Source: Acidobacteriota bacterium
GTDB lineage: Bacteria; Acidobacteriota; UBA6911
DNA: 38,480 nucleotides
Assembly: GCA_013388445.1 (NCBI GenBank)
Contig: JACADW010000036.1
Coordinates: 1-38,480, forward strand
Direction of reading: 5' to 3'
The translations under genes were made by a program, and so were the position numbers. Below the pieces are notes generated by a model. The model ran no database searches and was not told the origin of the DNA. It was given only the letters and a program-made list of their open reading frames with translations. Positions 32,051 to 38,480 of the stretch are shown in pieces (within the stretch, counting starts at the first letter, position 1; each line of letters starts with the position of its first letter).

Positions 32051-34915
32051 ATGTCAGACAAGGGCCTGTTCTCATCTGGGATAGGATCTACGGTTCCGGT
32101 CGGCATCGCGGCAGCGTTTGTTGCCTTGGCAGGCTGGACCATCTGGGATGGCACGGTCCCCGCGCCCTCATCCTATACGAATTCCGTCGGCATCAGACTG
32201 GTCAGGGTGCCGGCGGGCAGTTTTGTAATGGGGAGCGCCGTGCCGGAGTCCGACAGTTGGGACGAGCAACCGGCGCACCGTGTGACGATCTCCCGCCCTT
32301 TCTGGATCTCGGAATCGGAAGTGACGGTCGAACAATATCGGAGATTCCGTCCCGGATTCCTGGGCTCCATGGTGGAGATGCCGTCGGTCACCGGCATCGG
32401 CTGGGACGACGCGACCGGGTTCTGTGCATGGCTCAGCCGGCTGGAAGGCAAGACCTACCGGCTTCCGACCGAAGCGGAGTGGGAGTACGCGGCCCGGGCC
32501 GGGACCTCTACACCCTTCTGGTCCGGGGAATCGCCGCCTGACGAGGCCGCGGCGAACCCTTGGGGGCTCAAATGCATGCATTCAGGCGCGCGGGAATGGT
32601 GCCTGGACTGGTACGGCCCCTACGCCGCCGAAGCGCAGATCGACCCGGTGGGACCGGCTTCGGGGCTTGTGAAGGCCGTGCGTGGCGGGGGACTGGATCG
32701 CTCCAGCCCGCATTACGCGCGATCCGCGAACCGCGCCGGCTACGCTCCCGCTTTCCGCGTCATGGAGGGAACCGAGCCGTCTGAAATGCCGGCGGAGCAA
32801 CCCCCGTCTGAAGAACCTTCGCGGCAGGGCCTGATCGGCGTCTGGTACGGGAGGGTCAATCACACGGATCCGAAGGCCGTCGACGAGATAACCACCCTGG
32901 ATCTCGATTGGAAAACCTTTCAGCAGCCCGGACAGGACCGAGGGGAGATATGGTCGGCCCGCTGGGAGGGCTTCCTAACGCCTCCCGTCACGGGGCCGGT
33001 GACCTTCCATGTTCAGGCGGATCGCGCGGCAGAGATCGCGATCGACGGCCGGACGGTCGTGGGCGGAGACGCTTCCAGAGGGACCCTGACCGGGATAGCC
33101 GCAGTTGTGAAAGGGAAACGGCTCCATATCGCCGTTTCATACGCTCACGATCATGGAGAGCAGAGCTTCCTGCGCGTCTTGTGGAGCTGGGACGGGGCAG
33201 TGCCGGCTCCGGTGCCCCCCGGCAGCCTGTCATATTCGCCGGCGCAACACGCTCGGCAGAGGTCGATCGCTCCAAGAGAACTGCAGCCGGGACATCACAC
33301 AATCGGCTTCCGGATCGTCCAGGCGGAGATGCCGCCGACGCAGTCCGGTCACGAGGAGCGGCCTTTCATCCAGGAGTGCGTCGTGCAGGCCGCGAATCCG
33401 GTCCAAGCCGGGCCGGACCCGCGGAAACCCTGGCTGCGGCGGCGGCCGCTGCTGCCGGTGCCGCCGGTTTCGGCCGGCCAGGAGGAGAGCCGGGCGGCCG
33501 GCCTGTGGGCCGGCATGATGGCGCACATCCACAACCCGGCACTTGAGGTACTGCCGAACGGCGATTTGCTGGCCGTGCTGTTCACCTCCCGCTACGGCCC
33601 GGGGGGCGAGGACCGCCCTGAAGTCGCGCTGATCGCCACGCGCCTGCGCTTCGGCTCGGACGAGTGGGACATGCCGGAGCCGCTGATCGACTTTCCGGAT
33701 GTGAACGACACGTCGGCCTTCCTGTGGAGCCGGGGGAAGACCGTCTACCTCTTCTGGGGCCACACGTTTCTAAATGGCGCCTATCCTTTCCAGTGGACCG
33801 CGACGACCGACAGCGGAGCCACCTGGTCGCATGTCAGGTTCCCGCGTTTTGTTGGTGAAATCGGGCCGCACTCGAGGCAGCCGATCAACTCGGCGGTGCG
33901 CACAGCGGACGGCACCTTTTATCTGCCGAGCGACGCCATCGGAGGCAGCTCCCTCCTGTGGGCCTCGAAGGATGAAATGGCGACGTGGTACGACACCGGG
34001 GGAAGGACCTTGGGCCGGCACACCACCATCGCGCTCCTGAGGGACGGGCGCATCCTCGGCATGGGGGGCAAGACGGCGCACATCGAGGGCTGCATGCCGA
34101 AGTCAATCACTGCGGACGGAGGGAAGAACTGGATCGTAGGCAAGACGGAGTTTCCCGCCCTGGCCTCGGGTCAGAGGCCGTCGCTGCAGCGCCTGCAGAG
34201 CGGGCGGCTCTTCTTTGTGGGTGACTTACAGGACAGTCTTGGAAGGTATCCTCCCGCGGTACGGCAGCGCGGCGCCTATGTCGCTCTCTCCGAAGACGAG
34301 GGTGAAACGTGGACCGTCAAAAAGCTGGAGGGTACGCTGCCTGCGGACCCGGCAGCCCAGCGCGGGAATCCCTATCAGACGCTGGGATACACGATCGCCC
34401 GCCAGGCCCCCAACGGGATCATCCACATGGTGACGACCAAGACCGTGCCAGTGCTGCACTGGGAATTGAACGAGGCGTGGATCCTGTCCAAGGACGCATC
34501 GTTCATGGAATACCCGAAGCAGGCGGTCTCGAGCCTGCGGGAGTACCGCGAGATCTACCCTTCGGGCCGACTGCGGTCGGTGCGGCGCGGCGGCGTGACC
34601 CCCGGCGGCGAGTTCAAGTTGCACGGCCGGCAGGTCTGGTATTACGAGGACGGACGCACGCAGTGGGATGTCGGCTACGACGCCGGTGTGAAGGTCGGCA
34701 GGGAGACATTTTATCGCCCCGACGGGAAGCCGGTCTGGGCATGGATTCACCGGCCCGACAGCCGGAGTGTGTGGACTCAATACTGGCCGGACGGGAGGAA
34801 GCGTTGCGAATCCACCTGGAGCGGATGCCGCGCCGACGGCCCGGCGCGGTCCTGGGACCGTACGGGCCGCTTTCAAGGTGAGACGCGCTTCCTGAATGGC
34901 CGTTCTGCACGGTAG
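32051..34915 (+). CDS. FGE-like / PA14 / sialidase-like / MORN-repeat fusion protein (complete)
   Basis: A 954-residue protein. A hydrophobic segment at about 15-33 is a signal or anchor. An FGE-sulfatase domain follows (about 45-238; VRVPAGSFVMGS, RLPTEAEWEYAARAG, REWCLDWYG, VRGGGL, RSANRAGYAPAF). A PA14-like domain (about 258-395; WSARWEGFL, IAIDGRTVVG, FLRVLWSWDG) comes next, then HHTIGFRIV at 416-424, which looks like the final FGE strand, as if PA14 were inserted in the FGE fold. A sialidase-like propeller (about 490-800) has motifs TDSGATW, SKDEMATW, TADGGKNW and SEDEGETW. MORN-type repeats (about 835-950; YPSGRLRS, YYEDGRTQ, YWPDGRKR) close it. No cysteine follows the RGGG segment, so sulfatase activation is unlikely. 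The Shine-Dalgarno is a plain G-run. Confidence 0.88.
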   Translation: MSDKGLFSSGIGSTVPVGIAAAFVALAGWTIWDGTVPAPSSYTNSVGIRLVRVPAGSFVMGSAVPESDSWDEQPAHRVTISRPFWISESEVTVEQYRRFRPGFLGSMVEMPSVTGIGWDDATGFCAWLSRLEGKTYRLPTEAEWEYAARAGTSTPFWSGESPPDEAAANPWGLKCMHSGAREWCLDWYGPYAAEAQIDPVGPASGLVKAVRGGGLDRSSPHYARSANRAGYAPAFRVMEGTEPSEMPAEQPPSEEPSRQGLIGVWYGRVNHTDPKAVDEITTLDLDWKTFQQPGQDRGEIWSARWEGFLTPPVTGPVTFHVQADRAAEIAIDGRTVVGGDASRGTLTGIAAVVKGKRLHIAVSYAHDHGEQSFLRVLWSWDGAVPAPVPPGSLSYSPAQHARQRSIAPRELQPGHHTIGFRIVQAEMPPTQSGHEERPFIQECVVQAANPVQAGPDPRKPWLRRRPLLPVPPVSAGQEESRAAGLWAGMMAHIHNPALEVLPNGDLLAVLFTSRYGPGGEDRPEVALIATRLRFGSDEWDMPEPLIDFPDVNDTSAFLWSRGKTVYLFWGHTFLNGAYPFQWTATTDSGATWSHVRFPRFVGEIGPHSRQPINSAVRTADGTFYLPSDAIGGSSLLWASKDEMATWYDTGGRTLGRHTTIALLRDGRILGMGGKTAHIEGCMPKSITADGGKNWIVGKTEFPALASGQRPSLQRLQSGRLFFVGDLQDSLGRYPPAVRQRGAYVALSEDEGETWTVKKLEGTLPADPAAQRGNPYQTLGYTIARQAPNGIIHMVTTKTVPVLHWELNEAWILSKDASFMEYPKQAVSSLREYREIYPSGRLRSVRRGGVTPGGEFKLHGRQVWYYEDGRTQWDVGYDAGVKVGRETFYRPDGKPVWAWIHRPDSRSVWTQYWPDGRKRCESTWSGCRADGPARSWDRTGRFQGETRFLNGRSAR

Positions 34916-34935
34916 GACAAGGGTTCTGGAACCGG

Positions 34936-35151
34936 CGGCAGGCGGCAGATGTGCAGGTTCCAATCGCAGCAATCGCGCAGGAGCCAGTCCTGGATCACGA
35001 TGTCCGAGCTGTCCTGAACCACAATGCCGTGGAGGCTCCGGATAAAGTCAGGGTTTCGCCGGAGCAGGACCGACGAATTGCCGTCCACGACGCCGGCGCC
35101 TGCCAGCCGGACGATCGGAGTTCTGTGGCAAAGGGCACGGGGCATCGACAC
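34936..35151 (-). pseudogene. Relic of a GH28/pectate-lyase-like beta-helix gene
   Basis: The minus strand encodes about 70 residues with a recognisable parallel-beta-helix signature: LAGAGVVDGN, LLRRNPDFIRSLHGIVVQ, SSDIVIQDWLLRD and CCDWNLHICR. The DGN turn followed by an 'I-x-I-x-D-x-x-L-R-D-x-x-x-W-N-L-H' run is characteristic of polygalacturonase and pectate-lyase superfamily proteins. The similarity ends abruptly at about 34936, next to the 3' end of the FGE-like gene, and no credible start or N-terminal domain lies upstream. I read it as an internal fragment left after a rearrangement. Confidence 0.5.
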
Positions 35152-35290
35152 AATTCCAACTCCATTTGTAACGCAACGCGGATCCGATGCCTGAATTGTC
35201 CGGGTCGCATTGGATGATCATGACGAATTTGGAGAATAATCGCCGCTAAATCCACTATTGGGGCATTTTCTTCATGATGCTGCAATACAC

Positions 35291-35318
35291 TTGACATTTC
35301 ATTATAATTCTCTATAGG
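35291..35318 (+). promoter_or_regulatory. Promoter of TonB receptor 2
   Basis: A perfect TTGACA (35291-35296) and TATAGG (35313-35318) are separated by 16 nt in an AT-rich island, giving a leader of about 100 nt before the ATG at 35428. Confidence 0.55.
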
Positions 35319-35427
35319 ATGGATCAGGAATGGGGTGAGGTTCTTTGCTCGCCGCCCTTGAACCCTGGCCCGCAATGCGAGCGTGCGTAGAATCGGGGAT
35401 TAGACCAGATTTGCGGAGGAACCAATC

Positions 35428-38418
35428 ATGCGGAGAAGGTACGTTTTCGGCGGATTGCTGGCTGCCGTCCTGTTGTTGACGTGCGGGTCGGCGTATGCCC
35501 AGCGCACTACCGCCGCGCTATTCGGAATGGTAAAGGACAGCTCGGGTGCGGTCGTGCCCAGCGCCGCGGTTGAGCTCACCAACGAAGAAACGGGGATTGT
35601 CACGAAGACTGCTGCCAATGAGATCGGTGAATTTACACTGCCGTTCATTCCGATCGGCCGGTACACGGTCAAGGTGGAGGCGAGCGGCTTCAAGACCTTC
35701 ATCCAGAAGGGACTCATTCTGACTGCTGGGCAGCAGAGCCGCTTTCCGGTGACGCTGGAGGTCGGGCAACTGAGCGAGACGACCATAGTCACCGCCGAGG
35801 CGCCTCTGCTGCAGAACGCGACCGTGACGATGAGCGACAACATCACCCGCACCCAGCTGATGGAGCTTCCGCTCAGCAAGCGGGACTTCAGCGGGCTCCT
35901 GGCGCTTCAGAACGGCGTGACCAGCGCCGGATCGGGCACATTCAGCATCAACGGCATGGCGACCGCCGGCATCACGGTCACAGTGGACGGCGTCGACTCT
36001 TCCGGGGACACAGAGACCAATTCAATCACCATGTTCCAGGGTTTCAACCAGATCAACGTTCTGAGCCTGGAGGCAATTCAGGAAGTCGTCGTTTCCAAAG
36101 GGGTGATTTCCGCGGAGGTCGGGCGGACCTACGCGGGCAACTTCAACATCATCAGCCGGGGGGGTACCAACGACTTTCACGGCTCGCTCTTTGAGAACGT
36201 GCAGAATGACGTCTTCAACGCCCGTTACATTTTCGCCTCCTCCAAGCCTGTGGTTCGATTCAACCAGTTCGGCGGCTCGCTGGGCGGGCCGGTGATCCGC
36301 AACAAGGCTTTCTTCTTCTTCGCCTACGAGGGCTACCGGCAGAGCAGCCAGTCGTTCCAGCGCGGCCTTGTTCCCACGCCGGAATTCAAGGCGCAGGCGA
36401 TAGCGGCCGTACCCGGCTACAAGGCCGTGCTTGACCTGTTTCCACTGCCGAACGAGCCTTACGCGCCCGGCGCCGCCAGCGGCCTGTACAGCGGAACTGT
36501 GCCGGTTACGGCGCACGACAACCATCTGGTGGTGCGCGGCGATTACCAGATCCGCAGCAACGACCAGCTGACTCTGCGCTGGACGCATGGCCGGCCCTAC
36601 CAGATCATTCCGCGCCTGCCGGCCGCCACCTCGCGCGAATACGTGGGCGCGACCGACACCGGCGTGGTCACCTGGACCCACTCGGCGGCCAGCTGGACAA
36701 GCGAGTTCCGCTTCGGCGCGAACTGGAACGATTCGGTCCGCGACCAGAAGATGTACGGTCAGGATATCGCCGGGATCGACCTGCAGAGCCATTTCGGCGC
36801 CGACGGCGAGCTGCTCACGCTGACGGGCCACCACTACAGCTTCGAGGAGGTCATTGCCAAGACGAGCGGAAGGCACACGATCAAGTACGGCGGGTCCTAT
36901 TTCGGCCGCGCGCCGGGCCGCTTCGACCAAGAAACCCCGATCTTCCGCTACGGAAGTCCCGCCGACTTCCTGGCCAATAAGCCGAACCGCGTCCAGTTCA
37001 CTTTCGGCGTGCCGCGCTACTACGGGCGCACATGGGAAACGTCCTTCTTCTTCCAGGATGACTTCAAGGTGAGGCCGAACCTGACGCTGAACCTGGGAGT
37101 GCGCTACGAATACTACTCGGTGTTCCAGGAAAAGAACGGGCTGATCTACAACCCCGGTACTCCGAAGAACGCCGTCAGCGTCCCGCCCGTCTTCCGGCCC
37201 GCCGATTCGATTTACAACGCGGACAAGAACAATATCCTCCCCAGGGTCGGATTCGCATGGGGCCTGGGGAGCAACCAGGAGACGGTGTTGCGCGGCGGCT
37301 TCGGGATGTCGGTGGCCCCGCAAAACCTGCGCAACTTCGCCGAAATGGCCTTCATCAGCCCGGAGATCCCCTTCCGCTTCCGGTTCACCGGTTCCGACAT
37401 CACCGACCTCAACCTGAAGTACCCGATGAACAACGCCCAAGGGATCCAGGCCGTCAAGGGTAAAACGGTCGCGCGCGGGCTGGAAACCTTCGACCAAGAC
37501 AACCCGAACCCCTACACCATGCAATGGACCCTGGATGTGCAGCGACGGCTGACGCCCACGATGGTGATGAGCTTGGGTTACGCCGGGAACAAGGGATTGA
37601 AGATCACGATGCGACACAACTACAACCTGCCGGACCGGATTACGAACGTGCGGCCCTTCCCGCAATCGCTCGAGTTCGCCTGGCGCAACGCCGGCGACAT
37701 GAGCTGGTATCACGGGATGCAGGTCTCGCTGCGCAAGCGCTTCTCGAACGACTTCGGGTTCAACATGAACTACGCATACAGCAAAGGGATGGCCATCGTA
37801 TACGGGGACTTCTGGCCGGGGAACGACTCCCGCGTCCAGGACGAGGACAATCAGAGAGCGGACATCGGCATCCTGCCCTGGAGCCGGCTGCACGAGATGA
37901 AGCTCGATGCCATCTATCAGCTCCCGCTCGATCGCTGGCTCGGGCTCACCGGCCGGGCTGCCGGCATCATCGGCGGCTGGCAGTTCAGCGGTATTTTCGG
38001 AGCTTCGACCGGCTCGCCGCTGGGCATCCAACAGAGCAGCGCGCGCGAGTTTTCGCGCCCGGACCGCGGCAGCGGCGATCCGTATCTCCATCCTTCCAAC
38101 ATCAACGGCCTTTACCTCAACAAGGATGCCTTTATCGCGGTCCCGCTCAGTCCGGTCAGCGGCCAGACCATCCGCCCTGGAAATGTGGGCCGCAACAGCC
38201 TGCGCGGGCCGAACAGCTGGAATCTCAATCTGAATCTTGCCAAGAGCTTCCAGATTATGGAGGGTGTCTCCCTCCAGGTGCGCGCCGAGATGTTCAACGC
38301 ACTAAATCATGCAAATTGGGGCGGTCCGGTCAGCGATATCCGGAACGCAAATTTCGGGCGTATCCTCAGCGCTTCCGGCGCCCGTTCCATGCAGCTGGGA
38401 TTCCGCCTGTCCTTCTAG
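35428..38418 (+). CDS. Oar-type TonB-dependent receptor 2
   Basis: A 996-residue outer-membrane receptor. GGAGGA lies 7 nt before the ATG. It has a signal peptide (LLAAVLLLTCGSAYAQ), a carboxypeptidase-regulatory-like domain (about 24-110; LFGMVKDSSGAVVPSAAVEL, GEFTLPFIPIGRYTVKVEA), a plug (about 115-245; DNITRTQLMELPLSKRDF, FSINGMATAGITVTVDGVD, LEAIQEVVVSKG), and a barrel ending MQLGFRLSF. It matches TonB receptor 1 along its full length with few length differences, including the barrel motifs TIKYGG, DDFKVRPNLTLNLGVRYEYY and NADKNNILPRVGFAW. Divergence is spread through the loops, which would allow different ligands. It is probably the importer paired with the FGE-like protein upstream; no SusD partner is present. 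Confidence 0.95.
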   Translation: MRRRYVFGGLLAAVLLLTCGSAYAQRTTAALFGMVKDSSGAVVPSAAVELTNEETGIVTKTAANEIGEFTLPFIPIGRYTVKVEASGFKTFIQKGLILTAGQQSRFPVTLEVGQLSETTIVTAEAPLLQNATVTMSDNITRTQLMELPLSKRDFSGLLALQNGVTSAGSGTFSINGMATAGITVTVDGVDSSGDTETNSITMFQGFNQINVLSLEAIQEVVVSKGVISAEVGRTYAGNFNIISRGGTNDFHGSLFENVQNDVFNARYIFASSKPVVRFNQFGGSLGGPVIRNKAFFFFAYEGYRQSSQSFQRGLVPTPEFKAQAIAAVPGYKAVLDLFPLPNEPYAPGAASGLYSGTVPVTAHDNHLVVRGDYQIRSNDQLTLRWTHGRPYQIIPRLPAATSREYVGATDTGVVTWTHSAASWTSEFRFGANWNDSVRDQKMYGQDIAGIDLQSHFGADGELLTLTGHHYSFEEVIAKTSGRHTIKYGGSYFGRAPGRFDQETPIFRYGSPADFLANKPNRVQFTFGVPRYYGRTWETSFFFQDDFKVRPNLTLNLGVRYEYYSVFQEKNGLIYNPGTPKNAVSVPPVFRPADSIYNADKNNILPRVGFAWGLGSNQETVLRGGFGMSVAPQNLRNFAEMAFISPEIPFRFRFTGSDITDLNLKYPMNNAQGIQAVKGKTVARGLETFDQDNPNPYTMQWTLDVQRRLTPTMVMSLGYAGNKGLKITMRHNYNLPDRITNVRPFPQSLEFAWRNAGDMSWYHGMQVSLRKRFSNDFGFNMNYAYSKGMAIVYGDFWPGNDSRVQDEDNQRADIGILPWSRLHEMKLDAIYQLPLDRWLGLTGRAAGIIGGWQFSGIFGASTGSPLGIQQSSAREFSRPDRGSGDPYLHPSNINGLYLNKDAFIAVPLSPVSGQTIRPGNVGRNSLRGPNSWNLNLNLAKSFQIMEGVSLQVRAEMFNALNHANWGGPVSDIRNANFGRILSASGARSMQLGFRLSF

Positions 38419-38480
38419 CCGGGTCATACCCCGCCGGACTTCGGGAGCGGAGATGTGAGAGGGGCACGCTTGACTCTGCC

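Larger units (their letters stand above)
34916..35427. other. 512-bp gap with a gene relic and a promoter
   Basis: The gap contains a beta-helix relic on the minus strand (34936-35151), an AT-rich stretch (about 35220-35320), a good plus-strand promoter (35291-35318), and GGAGGA 7 nt before the ATG at 35428. Confidence 0.5.

Noticed and set aside
1-38480. CRISPR arrays, tRNA or rRNA genes, insertion sequences, prophage or toxin-antitoxin genes
   Set aside because: No regularly spaced repeats, tRNA-like cloverleaf, rRNA segment, transposase or integrase reading frame was seen.

Overview
The window is about 38.5 kb of GC-rich DNA, most likely from an Acidobacteriota member (Bryobacterales/Solibacter-like or a relative). 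The main reasons are two very large Oar-type TonB-dependent receptors (N-terminal carboxypeptidase-regulatory-like domain, plug, barrel, C-terminal Phe) with no SusD partner, many Tat- or Sec-exported enzymes, several GTG starts, and strong GGAGG-type ribosome binding sites. This is inference from gene families; no rRNA or other taxonomic marker is present.

The whole window reads as one catabolic locus for a sulfated carbohydrate. From left to right: a partial giant FGE-like/PA14/sialidase-like/MORN protein (1-2532); an IclR regulator (2903-3763, minus); a truncated sialidase-like remnant (4026-4898, minus); an alpha/beta hydrolase (5121-6164); an iduronate-2-sulfatase-type sulfatase and a LamG plus beta-propeller protein (6717-10715); a sulfatase on the minus strand (11047-12573); a divergent sulfatase followed by a sialidase-like lipoprotein (13025-16503); a Tat-exported TIM-barrel protein (16727-18562, minus); TonB receptor 1 (18943-21939); a small secreted propeller protein (22422-23258); a broken second LamG/propeller gene (23586-25491); a sodium:solute symporter (25797-27398); a parallel beta-helix lipoprotein (27478-29082); a secreted HpcH/HpaI-type aldolase (29140-30111); a second minus-strand sulfatase (30379-31896); a second, complete FGE-like/PA14/sialidase-like/MORN protein (32051-34915); a beta-helix gene relic (34936-35151, minus); and TonB receptor 2 (35428-38418).

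Five families occur twice (FGE-like giant, sialidase-like lipoprotein, LamG/propeller protein, minus-strand sulfatase, TonB receptor), and in two of the pairs one member is visibly broken. The locus therefore looks like two rearranged and partly decayed copies of one ancestral cluster. A working model is that outer-surface enzymes remove sulfates and cleave the chain, the TonB receptors import oligomers, the symporter brings monomers or sugar acids into the cell, the aldolase splits a 2-keto-3-deoxy acid, and IclR senses an intermediate. Four intact sulfatases carry the C-x-P-S-R formylglycine motif. The two FGE-like proteins lack the catalytic cysteines, so sulfatase maturation must come from elsewhere in the genome.

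The most distinctive items are the FGE-like fold apparently interrupted by a PA14 domain and fused to a sialidase-like propeller and MORN-type repeats, the signal-peptide-bearing aldolase, the 545-bp frameshifting deletion in the second LamG gene, and an imperfect ~82-bp repeat found in two intergenic regions in opposite orientation.
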